The notes: generated from the sequence alone by a model not told the origin. A stretch of DNA of 64,000 nucleotides from Alphaproteobacteria bacterium HGW-Alphaproteobacteria-18 (GCA_002841155.1 PHEH01000004.1:1-64000); one strand, 5' to 3'; shown: positions 28,552-38,024, counted from the stretch's first letter. Numbers and translations: made by a program.

Positions 28552-29690
28552 TGGATACCAGTCGTTGAGACAGCCGAGCGAAGCGTCAGCTTGCCGTCTT
28601 CCCGGTTGAGGGTCACCCCGCGCTGGACGAGGTCGCTGCGCAGGCGGTTCTCGTCGCCTGCATAGGCAAACGAGACCAGCGCCCCTTCACGGGCCACCGC
28701 CTTGGTCCGGAAATCCGACACCAACGGCGACCGCGCCAGCGCGCCGCGCAGCGTGTTCCACTCAGCCAAAGAAGTGAAACGCACCGATGCATCCACATTC
28801 GTCCGGCTGCCATCGCGCACAATGGAGGCTTCTTTCCAGGTCTCGCCAAGCAGGGTGGTCACCGCCTTTGCAGCGTCTGCCAGTGTCGCTGCCGGCGGTG
28901 TCGCGCCTACCGGCTCGTTGCCGGAAGCGGTCACCGAAGAGATCACGACACGCCAGGCACCATCCCGGCCTTGCAATTCGGCAATCAGCGCACGGCGCGC
29001 ATTTAACGGCACAGCTTCAGCTGAGATTTCGGGCCAGGCGCTGTAAGCTGTGTAGAAATTACCAGACGCGGTCACATAAGGCGCCAGCGCGCCATTGTTG
29101 CGCTCCCCGAAGGCGCCCCGCCACGCATCTGCGACAGAAGCGGTTGTTGTGACCGGCACCATCAGCGCCAGCGGCGCCTGACTGTCGAGATACGGGACTT
29201 TAAGCGCATCAAGATGCGCCCGGACCACCTGCGGATTGAGGACGACGGCAAGTTTACCGCGATACCGTCCCGCGCCTGCCGTTTCTTCCTGCACATCGAC
29301 TGCCGCCGTGAAGCGCGAGGCAAGTGCGGCATCTATCGGTATGCCACCAGCCACATTCCGGTCTGAGGCCAATGTGATCTTGTTAATCAGCGCCCGTGCC
29401 GCAGCAATCCGCGCCGAAGCCATTGCAGCCTCGCGCGCTTGCAGCACAGTCGCAGCCTGCTGATCCACCTCAATGTCGCGGATGGTGTAGACATCGCGCG
29501 TGTCAGCCAAAGCCAGCGGCGCAGCACCGAAAATCAGGAACGCGGCGGCCAGTATCCATCGAATCATCGGGTTCGGACTCCTTGTCAGGCCTTCTTCTAA
29601 CAAGGCCATGCGGCGGCGGAAACCGCGAGCTTCATCTGAAATCCCGGATACGTCGCAATTATGGCGATGCGGTTGCAGGCTGCCCGGCAC
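28548..29690 (-). CDS. DUF2066 domain-containing protein
   Basis: VYTIRDIEVDQQAATVLQAREAAMASARIAAARALINKIT; ATG may be downstream of ORF-track start. Confidence 0.75.
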   Translation of the reverse strand: MPGSLQPHRHNCDVSGISDEARGFRRRMALLEEGLTRSPNPMIRWILAAAFLIFGAAPLALADTRDVYTIRDIEVDQQAATVLQAREAAMASARIAAARALINKITLASDRNVAGGIPIDAALASRFTAAVDVQEETAGAGRYRGKLAVVLNPQVVRAHLDALKVPYLDSQAPLALMVPVTTTASVADAWRGAFGERNNGALAPYVTASGNFYTAYSAWPEISAEAVPLNARRALIAELQGRDGAWRVVISSVTASGNEPVGATPPAATLADAAKAVTTLLGETWKEASIVRDGSRTNVDASVRFTSLAEWNTLRGALARSPLVSDFRTKAVAREGALVSFAYAGDENRLRSDLVQRGVTLNREDGKLTLRSAVSTTGIQ

Positions 29691-29793
29691 GGCTGCAAAT
29701 CGATCCGCATTGCCGGTATTCGCCTTTCCGGTTTTTCATCTTCCATTCAGGTCAGGGTTGCGAGACACTTCCCATCTGGATGGAGCGGGAGTC

Positions 29794-30228
29794 ATGGGCA
29801 ATCTGGACGACTACAATGATCGTCTGCGAAAACAGAACCTCGGCATGCCGGTCGGACCACCGACCAACGCCGCTCAAATGGCAGCAGACATGGCGGCGGA
29901 TGCACAGCGCCGCGCCCTCGCACCCCGCCGCACAGGCGGCGCGTCTTATTCCAATTCTACCGATCACAGCGTCGGCGATCTGTTCAAGGTATTGGCGATT
30001 TCTCTCCCGATCTGTGTCGTCGGCATCGCCGTCCTGAATATCTTCTCAGGAGACCTTGGATTCCTGGGCTGGATCGCCGCTCTGGCCGGAGGCACATTTG
30101 CCATCGGAAGCATGGGAATCCTGGTGAAGCGGGCCCTTGTTTGGGTGCTGAGCCAGATCGTAATCGGCATCGCCATCACCCTCGGCGCCATCGGACGGCT
30201 CATCACCCGCCCCTTCCGCCGCCGCTGA
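29794..30228 (+). CDS. small membrane protein
   Basis: MGNLDDYNDRLRKQNLGM... two TM stretches. Confidence 0.6.
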   Translation: MGNLDDYNDRLRKQNLGMPVGPPTNAAQMAADMAADAQRRALAPRRTGGASYSNSTDHSVGDLFKVLAISLPICVVGIAVLNIFSGDLGFLGWIAALAGGTFAIGSMGILVKRALVWVLSQIVIGIAITLGAIGRLITRPFRRR

Positions 30229-30317
30229 AGGCCACTCTCCTGCATATCCTTCACTGGAACTCGGCCCGGTCTCATGCTAACGCGCCGGAACTGGCAAGCT
30301 GAGGGGGCAAGAAGCCG

Positions 30318-31346
30318 ATGAGCGCAGCATCCAAACCGCCCCTGTCCTACCGCGATGCCGGCGTCGATATCGAGGCTGGCGAACGGCTCGTCGATGCCAT
30401 CTCGCCGATGGCAAAGGCCACCGCCCGCGCCGGCGTAATGGGCGGCCTCGGCGGGTTCGGCGCGCTGTTTGATCTCAAGGCCGCAGGCTTTTCCGATCCG
30501 ATCCTCGTTTCCGGCACAGATGGCGTCGGCACCAAGCTGATGCTCGCCTTCGAGACCGGCATTCACAACACGGTTGGCATCGACCTTGTCGCCATGTGCG
30601 CCAATGATGTGCTGGCCCAGGGCGCAGAGCCGCTGTTTTTCCTGGACTATTTTGCCACCGGCAAACTCGAAGGCGGCATCGCAGAAGCCGTCATCGCCGG
30701 CATCGCGGAAGGCTGCCGCCGGTCGGGCTGCGCCCTTGTGGGCGGCGAAACGGCCGAAATGCCCGGCATGTACCCGCCCGGCCATTATGACCTTGCCGGC
30801 TTCGTCGTCGGCGCCGTGGACCGCGACAAGGTGCTGCCCCGCATGGGCGACATGGCCCCCGGCGACGTGCTGATCGGCGTTGCCTCCTCCGGTCCCCATT
30901 CCAACGGCTATTCGCTGATCCGCCGCATCGTGGAGCGCGAGGGCCTTTTCTATGGCGGCCCCTCGCCCTTCTCCAATTCCGAGACACTAGGCGAAGCCCT
31001 GCTGACGCCCACGCGCCTCTACGCGCCGCTCGTTATGCCGCTGATCCGGTCAGGTCGTATCAAGGGCCTCGCCCACATCACCGGCGGCGGCATCACCGAG
31101 AACACCCCCCGCATGTGTCCGGATGAACTCGTCCCCCGCATTGACCGCGCCGCCTGGACCCCGCCCCCGGTATTCCAGTGGTTGCAGGAAGCTGGCGGCG
31201 TCGCTTTGGAAGAGATGCACCGCACCTTCAACATGGGCATCGGCCTCGTCCTGGCTGTCAGTCCGGCTGACGCAGACGCGGTGATGGCAGACCTCAAAGC
31301 CGCCGGTGAAGACCCACGCGTCCTCGGTGAGCTTGCCAGCGCATGA
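30318..31346 (+). CDS. purM: phosphoribosylformylglycinamidine cyclo-ligase
   Basis: SYRDAGVDIEAGERLVDAI...GTDGVGTKLMLAFE...VGGETAEMPGMYPPGHYDLAGFVVG. Confidence 0.97.
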   Translation: MSAASKPPLSYRDAGVDIEAGERLVDAISPMAKATARAGVMGGLGGFGALFDLKAAGFSDPILVSGTDGVGTKLMLAFETGIHNTVGIDLVAMCANDVLAQGAEPLFFLDYFATGKLEGGIAEAVIAGIAEGCRRSGCALVGGETAEMPGMYPPGHYDLAGFVVGAVDRDKVLPRMGDMAPGDVLIGVASSGPHSNGYSLIRRIVEREGLFYGGPSPFSNSETLGEALLTPTRLYAPLVMPLIRSGRIKGLAHITGGGITENTPRMCPDELVPRIDRAAWTPPPVFQWLQEAGGVALEEMHRTFNMGIGLVLAVSPADADAVMADLKAAGEDPRVLGELASA

Positions 31347-31930
31347 CGCGCCTGAAACTGGCGATCCTGATTTCGGGCCGTGGCTCGAATATGGAAGCGC
31401 TGCTGAGCGCCGCGCAGGACCCTGCCTATCCGGCAAAGCCCGTGCTGGTTGCCTCAAACCGCCCGGACGCCAAAGGCCTCGAAACGGCCGCCGCCGCCGG
31501 CATTCCCACCCTTGCCATCGACCACAAACTCTATGGCAAGGACCGCGAAGCCTTCGAACGCGCGCTGGATACGGCGCTGACCGAGGCGGGCACCGAAATC
31601 ATCGCGCTCGCCGGTTTCATGCGCGTGCTGACCCCCTGGTTCGTCACCCGCTGGGAAGGCCGGATGATCAACATCCACCCCTCGCTCCTGCCCAAATACA
31701 AAGGCCTCGACACCCATCAGCGCGCCATCGACGCGGGCGATACTGAGGCAGGCTGCACGGTCCACTGGGTCAGCGCGGGGGTCGATGAAGGCGAGATTAT
31801 CGCGCAGGCCACCGTACCCATCTTGCCGGGCGATACCGCAGACACACTCGCCGCCCGCACCCTGCCGGAAGAACACAGGCTCTATCCCCGCGCCCTCGCG
31901 CTCGCCTGCGAGAAGATAAAAACTGCTTGA
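31343..31930 (+). CDS. purN: phosphoribosylglycinamide formyltransferase
   Basis: LAILISGRGSNMEALL...LAGFMRVLTPWFV...INIHPSLLPKYKGLDTHQRAIDAGDTEAGCTVHWV. Confidence 0.97.
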   Translation: MTRLKLAILISGRGSNMEALLSAAQDPAYPAKPVLVASNRPDAKGLETAAAAGIPTLAIDHKLYGKDREAFERALDTALTEAGTEIIALAGFMRVLTPWFVTRWEGRMINIHPSLLPKYKGLDTHQRAIDAGDTEAGCTVHWVSAGVDEGEIIAQATVPILPGDTADTLAARTLPEEHRLYPRALALACEKIKTA

Positions 31931-31959
31931 AAACAAAAGGGTTGGGAGGCCCGGAATTC

Positions 31960-32982
31960 ATGAGCCAATTGCAGCAGATCGTCCTCGCCCAGTATTGCGA
32001 CGGCCCGCCAAAGCCCTCTGACTTCCGCCTTGAAACCCTGCCCCTGCCGGAGCCGAAGGACGGCCAGTTCCGCGTGGCCCATGTCTGGTGCTCGGTCGAT
32101 CCCGGCACACGCTCGCGCCTTTCGGGCGGAGACAGCTACGCCGCCGCCCTGCCACTCGGCAGACCCATTGACGGCTTCAGCGTCGGCATCATTGACGCCT
32201 CCAGCAATCCTGACTGGCCGGTTGGCACCAAGGTGTTCTGCGCCGGTGGCTGGAAAACCCATTCGATCCAGTCCGGCAAGGGCTTCATCGGCAAGGTGAT
32301 GGACGTTCCGGGCGTGCCGCTGTCGGCCTGGATCGGCGTGCTGGGCGTGCCGGGGCTGACGGCCTGGTTTGGCGTGAAGGATGTCGCCCGGTTCAAGGAA
32401 GGCGATGCGGTCCTCGTCACCTCCGCCGCCGGACCTGTAGGCGCCACAGCAGGACAGCTCGCAAAAGCCTGGGGCGCCTCGAAGGTTGTTGGCGTCGCGG
32501 GCAGCGACGAGAAGTGCCGTTGGCTGGTGTCCGAAGCGGGCTTTGACGCTGCGATCAACTACAAGACCGCTGCCGATCTTTCTGGCGCGATTGCTGCCGA
32601 ATTCCCCAAGGGCGTCGATGTCCTGTTCGACAATGTGGGGAATGCGATGGTCGATACCGTGCTGCCGCTGATGGCGCTGAACGGGCGGATCTGCATTTCG
32701 GGCCAGGTTGCCGATTATAACCTCAAACCTGAGGACACGCCGGGCATTGTCCACACCAAACCCTTCATCACCCACCGGGTGAACATGCAGGGGCTGGTGG
32801 TGTTCGATTTTGCGCGCGCTTTCCCCGAAGCCCTTGGTTCCATGGCGAAAATGATCGCCTCAAGCGCCCTGAAAATTCAGGAAGACCGTTTCGAGGGCAT
32901 CGCGGCCATGCCCGAAGCCTTCTGCGGACTGTTCCGGGGGGAAAATACTGGCCGGCGGGTCGTGAAAGTCGGCGCCGAATAG
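31960..32982 (+). CDS. NADP-dependent MDR-family oxidoreductase
   Basis: AWIGVLGVPGLTAWFGVKDVARFKEGDAVLVTSAAGPVGATAGQLAKAWG. Confidence 0.9.
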   Translation: MSQLQQIVLAQYCDGPPKPSDFRLETLPLPEPKDGQFRVAHVWCSVDPGTRSRLSGGDSYAAALPLGRPIDGFSVGIIDASSNPDWPVGTKVFCAGGWKTHSIQSGKGFIGKVMDVPGVPLSAWIGVLGVPGLTAWFGVKDVARFKEGDAVLVTSAAGPVGATAGQLAKAWGASKVVGVAGSDEKCRWLVSEAGFDAAINYKTAADLSGAIAAEFPKGVDVLFDNVGNAMVDTVLPLMALNGRICISGQVADYNLKPEDTPGIVHTKPFITHRVNMQGLVVFDFARAFPEALGSMAKMIASSALKIQEDRFEGIAAMPEAFCGLFRGENTGRRVVKVGAE

Positions 32983-32988
32983 CGAGGT

Positions 32989-33414
32989 CTAGTCGTCGTC
33001 GTCCTCGTCATCGCCCTTGCCGAGCAGGCTGGAGAGGATGAGGCCGGCAATTGCAGCGATGACCATCGCCTGTTTGCCGCCACCTTCCCCACCCGTCAGG
33101 GCGGATAACATCTGGTTCTGAGTGTCCTGACGGGCGCGCGCTGCGGCTTCTTCAGCCCGCTGGTCAGCGTCCGCCTTCAGCGACATGAAAAGGAGGATAG
33201 CCCCGCCCATCAGCGCGAAGCCGAGCGCGATAAAAGCAGCCGCTTCCCACGGGCTCATCCGCTCGGCAAGGAACAGCGCAAGGGCCACAACCGCAGCAAT
33301 ATATGCGGTCAGCAGCATCAGGCCGACCACGGCGGCCGCGCCAAGGCCCTTGATGCCACGGCTCACCTGAGCCTCGACCTTGTTCTGCAAAAGGGAGGAT
33401 AGGGCAGAGAGCAT
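32989..33414 (-). CDS. phage holin family/YqjE-like membrane protein
   Basis: Two central TM helices; acidic DDEDDDD tail. Confidence 0.6.
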   Translation of the reverse strand: MLSALSSLLQNKVEAQVSRGIKGLGAAAVVGLMLLTAYIAAVVALALFLAERMSPWEAAAFIALGFALMGGAILLFMSLKADADQRAEEAAARARQDTQNQMLSALTGGEGGGKQAMVIAAIAGLILSSLLGKGDDEDDDD

Positions 33415-33758
33415 CAGCGGCGGATCAGCAGCGATGCAATGAAGCCCGCGCCAAAGGCAAGCAGCAGGGTCTGCACGGGATTGGCGCTGGTCTGCACCCC
33501 CAGCGTCTTCTCCAGCGTGGCGGCCTGTTTGTGGATCTGCTTCAGCGCGCGGCGGGCATCCTTGAGGATTTCCTCACTTATGTCTTCTGCTTTAGTTGCA
33601 ACAGTTTCCACGGCTTCCTCTGCCGTCTCCTCAGCTTCAGCGAGGGCGGCCAGGATCTCGTCAACCTCCGACCGGAGCGCGGTCAGCCGGGCCTCAAGGT
33701 CAGCAGTGCCTTGTTTCGGGGCGGTTTTTGCGGGCGCTTTGGGCATGGGAGGGCTCAC
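33414..33758 (-). CDS. DUF883/YqjD-like protein
   Basis: Coiled-coil body with C-terminal GFIASLLIRR TM/ribosome-binding-like tail. Confidence 0.6.
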   Translation of the reverse strand: MSPPMPKAPAKTAPKQGTADLEARLTALRSEVDEILAALAEAEETAEEAVETVATKAEDISEEILKDARRALKQIHKQAATLEKTLGVQTSANPVQTLLLAFGAGFIASLLIRR

Positions 33759-33865
33759 CTGAAACTCAAAATTCTAGAACGATGGTCTATCAGATGTGGG
33801 TTGTGTTTGGGTGAAGGTTAATTGGTAAATTCCATACCCACCTTAAGCATTTGCGCGTCAAAAGC

Positions 33866-33932
33866 CGGACAAACCGGGACACTTCGGGACAATCCAGGAC
33901 AGATCGGGACAACTCAGGACACTTCCGGACAC
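33866..33932. repeat. seven-unit 10-bp-period GGACA array
   Basis: GGACA at 33867, 33877, 33887, 33897, 33907, 33917, 33927, exact 10-bp spacing. Confidence 0.95.
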
Positions 33933-33933
33933 G

Positions 33934-33967
33934 AAAAAGCCGGAGGCGGGCGTCCCTGCCTCCGGCT
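33934..33967 (-). terminator. rho-independent terminator for ndk
   Basis: Minus strand AGCCGGAGGC-N10-GCCTCCGGCT followed by TTTT. Confidence 0.85.
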
Positions 33968-33999
33968 CTGATCTGGTGCCCGAGGGCAACCAAATTGGG

Positions 34000-34422
34000 T
34001 TAGCTCGTGAGGTCAGCCTCGGAGAAGAACTGCGCGATTTCGAGCGCGGCGTTCTCAGCCGAATCCGAACCATGCACCGAGTTCTCGCCAATCGATTTGG
34101 CGAAGAGTTTGCGGATGGTGCCGTCGGCGGCGTCAGCCGGGTTGGTGGCGCCCATCACTTCGCGGTATTTCGTGATGGCGTCTTCGGCTTCGAGAACCTG
34201 AACGACGACCGGGCCGGAGATCATGAAGTCGACCAGCTCGCCGAAGAAGGGGCGCGCGGAGTGGACCGCATAGAAACGCTCGGCCTGGGCGCGGGTCATC
34301 TGGATGCGGCGCTGGCCGATGATGCGCAGGCCGGCTTTCTCGATCACGGCATTGATGGCGCCGGTCAGGTTACGCTCGGTGGCGTCGGGCTTGATGATGG
34401 AAAAGGTGCGCTGCGCGGCCAT
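34000..34422 (-). CDS. ndk: nucleoside-diphosphate kinase
   Basis: [35 protein letters not shown]...[18 protein letters not shown]...VHGSDS. Confidence 0.97.
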   Translation of the reverse strand: MAAQRTFSIIKPDATERNLTGAINAVIEKAGLRIIGQRRIQMTRAQAERFYAVHSARPFFGELVDFMISGPVVVQVLEAEDAITKYREVMGATNPADAADGTIRKLFAKSIGENSVHGSDSAENAALEIAQFFSEADLTS

Positions 34423-34574
34423 GAGGGGCTTCCTGTAGTCATTCGTTGTTTCGGTGGATTTGCGCGGCCTATAGCTGCGCGCAGCCGCCGGGGCAAGCGT
34501 CGATCGGCGCGCTTGCGCAGAGGCGAGGCAGGGCGTAGGGCGGCCCTTATCCACAAGTGAGGAGCCAAATATCC

Positions 34575-34910
34575 ATGAGCGACCTTCCCCCCTGCCCGAA
34601 ATGCGGCTCCACCCTCACCTATGAAGACGGCGCCCTGCTGGTCTGCCCCGAATGCGCCCATGAATGGGCGCCGGGCGAAGCAGCCGCGGACGGGCCCAAA
34701 GTGGTCAAGGACTCGGTCGGCAACCCGCTCGCCGATGGCGACACGGTGACCGTGATCAAGGATCTGAAGGTGAAGGGCTCCTCCCTCGTCGTGAAGCGCG
34801 GCACCAAGGTGAAGAACATCCGCCTCGTGGACGGGGATCACGACATCGACTGCAAGATCGACGGCGTCGGCGCGATGGGATTGAAGTCGGAGTTTGTGAA
34901 GAAGGTTTGA
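34575..34910 (+). CDS. yjdM: zinc ribbon PhnA/YjdM family protein
   Basis: [27 protein letters not shown]...[25 protein letters not shown]. Confidence 0.9.
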   Translation: MSDLPPCPKCGSTLTYEDGALLVCPECAHEWAPGEAAADGPKVVKDSVGNPLADGDTVTVIKDLKVKGSSLVVKRGTKVKNIRLVDGDHDIDCKIDGVGAMGLKSEFVKKV

Positions 34911-34921
34911 GGGGCGCGCCC

Positions 34922-35380
34922 ATGACCATCACGGTTCGCGAAGGGCAACCGGCAGATGCAGATGCCGCCATCAACACGCTGCGCCGTTCTATTGCTCAGC
35001 TCTGCCTGCCTGACCATGGCCATGATCCCGAAACGCTTGAAAGCTGGCTGGCGAACAAAACGAAAGCCTCATGGCATGACTGGCTGAGCCGGACCGACCG
35101 ATCGGTCTTTGTTGCGGAGAAAGACGGCCTTATCCTTGGCGTGGGCATGATCAGCGCCGCTGGCGAAGTGATGCTGACCTATGTCGATCCGGACGCGCGG
35201 TTTGCCGGCATCAGCAAGAAGTTGCTTACCCGCATGGAACGCGCCGCGTCCGAGCGCGGCCTTGAGCGATGCTTCCTTGAAAGCACAAAGACGGCGCTGA
35301 ACTTTTATCTCGCCTGCGGATACGCCCTGGTCAACACTGGAGAGAGCGAGCTGCGCCTTGAGAAGCGGGTTGGCGGTTAG
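34922..35380 (+). CDS. GNAT family N-acetyltransferase
   Basis: VAEKDGLILGVGMISAAGEVMLTYVDPDARFAGISKKLLTRMERAASERGLERCFLESTKTALNFYLACGY. Confidence 0.85.
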   Translation: MTITVREGQPADADAAINTLRRSIAQLCLPDHGHDPETLESWLANKTKASWHDWLSRTDRSVFVAEKDGLILGVGMISAAGEVMLTYVDPDARFAGISKKLLTRMERAASERGLERCFLESTKTALNFYLACGYALVNTGESELRLEKRVGG

Positions 35381-35442
35381 CCCAACCTTAATTTTGAGTC
35401 AGGATACGGATCATCTGATTTCCGGACAACCGCTCTCCGTTT

Positions 35443-35508
35443 CGTCACCCCGGAATTTGCGAGAGCAAATGTCCGGGGCCAGCGGCATCGCGTGAACCGG
35501 GGATGACG
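35443..35508. repeat. REP-like hairpin element
   Basis: CGTCACCCCGG...CCGGGGATGACG outer arms with inner ATTTGC-GAGA-GCAAAT hairpin. Confidence 0.75.
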
Positions 35509-35561
35509 GAACTGAAAGCCATGTTCTATACTGCGCGGGATTGAACAATGCCCCCAACCTT

Positions 35562-35679
35562 CGTCACACTCGATGGCCGAAAGGCCATCTGAGTGCCCAG
35601 CTCCTGCCATCGCCGCATGTGCCTGTGGCAGCGTTCGGAGCTGGGCACTCAGATGCGCTGTCGCGCATCGAGTGTGACG
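35562..35679. repeat. cloverleaf-like inverted-repeat element
   Basis: P1 CGTCACACTC/GAGTGTGACG; P2 GATGGCC-GAAA-GGCCATC; P3 TGAGTGCCCAGCTCC/GGAGCTGGGCACTCA; P4 GATGCGC-TGTC-GCGCATC. Confidence 0.85.
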
Positions 35680-35762
35680 AGGGGGCAGGGTTTGGTTCGG
35701 GGTGTTGGCGGGTATCGCTGTGCAAGTTCCGTTATGACGAACACGGAGGGGTTTGGGAGAAG

Positions 35763-36236
35763 TTAAACCCCCGCCTCTTTCCAGCCGCCACGCTCCGTCT
35801 GCTGAAAATAGCGGGTGACTAATCCCGCGTCTTTGGCGGCTTTGAACTGGGCGCGGGCTTTGTTGCGGGTGCCGGTGTCGGAATCCTCGAACATCACCAT
35901 GCAGCGTTTGAAGGCCGCGTCGACCGGGGCCTCCACGCCGTCCATCAGCATCAGGGCGTCGGCGCTGTTGGCGTTGGTGAGTTTGGCCGAGAGCAGCACC
36001 GGCTGGCGGGCGACATCCAGCCCCGGCGCATCGGCCTGGCCATGTGGCAGGAACGACGCGTCGTCAAAGGTCCAGAGCACGGCGTCGAGCTTGGCGAGGC
36101 GCTCAGCGCGCGGCGAGACGGCCAGCACACGCCAGCCGACCTCAAGGCATTTCTGCAAAAGCGGCGCGGCCGCCTCCTCCAGCGCGCTGCGCGAGAGATG
36201 GTAGAACCACCATTCGGGGGCTGCTGGCTGAGACAT
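35763..36236 (-). CDS. holC: DNA polymerase III chi subunit
   Basis: EWWFYHLSRSALEEAAAPLLQKCLEVGWRVLAVSPRAERLAKLDAVLWTFDDASFLPHG. Confidence 0.92.
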   Translation of the reverse strand: MSQPAAPEWWFYHLSRSALEEAAAPLLQKCLEVGWRVLAVSPRAERLAKLDAVLWTFDDASFLPHGQADAPGLDVARQPVLLSAKLTNANSADALMLMDGVEAPVDAAFKRCMVMFEDSDTGTRNKARAQFKAAKDAGLVTRYFQQTERGGWKEAGV

Positions 36237-36329
36237 CCGCGCTCCGCTTAACGGCACATCCTTCGACTTCGCTCAGGATGAGCCAGGTTGCAAGCGTAGT
36301 GAGGTGTTTTGGGTACGCCCCCATCCGTT

Positions 36330-36367
36330 CGTCACCCTCAGACGGGCTTTGCCCGTCGAGGGTGACG
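36330..36367. repeat. long hairpin between pepA and holC
   Basis: CGTCACCCTC-a-GACGGGC-TTT-GCCCGTC-GAGGGTGACG. Confidence 0.85.
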
Positions 36368-36386
36368 CGGATGGAGCGCGCGGCGG

Positions 36387-37853
36387 TTACGCCTCGTAGT
36401 TATCCACGATCCAGCGGCTGAGCAGGCGTGGGCCGTAGCCGGCAGCCCAGCTTGGGTCGGTCGGCGCTTTGTCGCCTTCGACCCAGGCGACACCGGCGAT
36501 ATCAAGGTGGGCCCAGCGGACGCCGTCCTTGATGAAGCGCTTGAGGAACTGCGCCGCCGTGATCGAGCCGGCCGCGCGGCCGCCGATATTGCGCATGTCA
36601 GCAAACTTCGACTTGATCAGCGAGTCATATTCCGGGCCCATCGGCAGACGCCAGACGCGCTCGCCTTCGGCAAGGCCCGCCTTGGTGAGTTCGTCAGCGA
36701 GGCTGTCATCATTGCAGAAGAGGCCGGCATGGTGGTGGCCGAGGGAGATGACGATGGCGCCGGTCAGCGTGGCGAGGTCCACGATGGCTTTCGGCTTGAA
36801 ATGCTCCTGCGCGTACCAGAGCACATCACAGAGAACGAGGCGGCCTTCGGCGTCCGTGTTCTGGACTTCGATGGTCTGGCCAGACGCCGAGCGGAGAATG
36901 TCGCCGGGGCGGATGGCATTGCCATCGGGCATGTTCTCGACAAGGCCGATGAGGCCGACGACGTTGACCTTTGCCTTGGCTTGAGCCAGCGCCCGCATTG
37001 CGCCGGTGACAGCCGCCGCCCCGCCCATATCGCCGCGCATTTCTTCCATGCCGGGGCCAGGCTTCAGCGAGACGCCGCCGGTATCAAAGCAGACGCCCTT
37101 GCCGACGAGGATGACCGGATCATCGCCCGGCTTGCCGCCATTCCATTTCATGATGCCAAGCTGGCTCTCCTTGACCGAGCCCTGGCCGACGCCGAGCAGC
37201 GCGCCCATGCCAAGCTTTGCCATCTGCTTCTCGCCGAGGATCTCGACCTCGACGCCAAGCGCGCCCAGTTCCTTGATCTTCTCGGCAAAGCTTTCCGGGT
37301 GGAGGTCGTTTGGCGGCATGTTGACAAGGTCGCGCGCCAGATAGGTGCCATCTGTCGCCGCGTCGAGCAGGACATAGGCGGCCTTGGCGGCCTTGGGATC
37401 GTCGCAGACGATGGTGAGGGTGGACAGGCTCGGCTTCTGGTCGGGCTTCAGCTTGGTGAAATAGCCGTCAAAACGGTAGGCGGCGAGCTTGGCGCCAGCG
37501 GCGACGCGGGCAGCTTCCTCAGCGGTGTGGACGGCGATGGAGGCGGATTTGAAGCCGGAAGAGGCAAACGCCTTGATAAAATGGCCCCCGATATTTTCCA
37601 TGGCGCGGGCGTCGCGCTTCTTGGGTTTACCGCCCCCCAGGACGACCGCGCGGCGCGCATCCGAGCCCTTGGGAAGCACAACCAGGGCCTGCTGGCCGAC
37701 TTTTCCGTCAAAGCGCCCGCCTTCGATGGACTCCGAAATCAGGCCATTGGAGGCTTTGTCGAGCGCTTCTGCGCTACCGGGCAGACCTGCCCCTTCATCA
37801 GCGATGAAAGCGGCGATGTCGGCCTTTGCGGCTTCTGCGAATGTAATCTTCAT
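36387..37853 (-). CDS. pepA: leucyl aminopeptidase
   Basis: VGKGVCFDTGGVSLKPGPGMEEMRGDMGGAAAV...NTDAEGRLVLCDVLWYAQ. Confidence 0.95.
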   Translation of the reverse strand: MKITFAEAAKADIAAFIADEGAGLPGSAEALDKASNGLISESIEGGRFDGKVGQQALVVLPKGSDARRAVVLGGGKPKKRDARAMENIGGHFIKAFASSGFKSASIAVHTAEEAARVAAGAKLAAYRFDGYFTKLKPDQKPSLSTLTIVCDDPKAAKAAYVLLDAATDGTYLARDLVNMPPNDLHPESFAEKIKELGALGVEVEILGEKQMAKLGMGALLGVGQGSVKESQLGIMKWNGGKPGDDPVILVGKGVCFDTGGVSLKPGPGMEEMRGDMGGAAAVTGAMRALAQAKAKVNVVGLIGLVENMPDGNAIRPGDILRSASGQTIEVQNTDAEGRLVLCDVLWYAQEHFKPKAIVDLATLTGAIVISLGHHHAGLFCNDDSLADELTKAGLAEGERVWRLPMGPEYDSLIKSKFADMRNIGGRAAGSITAAQFLKRFIKDGVRWAHLDIAGVAWVEGDKAPTDPSWAAGYGPRLLSRWIVDNYEA

Positions 37854-37914
37854 GTATGGAAACTCCGTTTGGAGCGGAAACTAAGCATCGACGCGCCAAG
37901 CGCAACTCGTTAGC
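37848..37914. repeat. 67-bp direct repeat, copy 1 (pepA start region)
   Basis: CTTCATGTATGGAAACTCCGTTTGGAGCGGAAACTAAGCATCGACGCGCCAAGCGCAACTCGTTAGC. Confidence 0.95.
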
Positions 37915-38024
37915 GAGTTAACAACTGCCAATACTGTGCTGTTTTCTGAATTCGGGTGCGCATTCAGCCTGCATCCGCAGCAGACTCAAGCCCGGAAGGG
38001 CAACGGCCCGAGCCTGGCGAATCG

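Noticed and set aside
33866-33932. CRISPR array interpretation of the GGACA repeats
   Set aside because: Unit is 10 bp with no spacer-length variation typical of CRISPR and no cas genes in the window.
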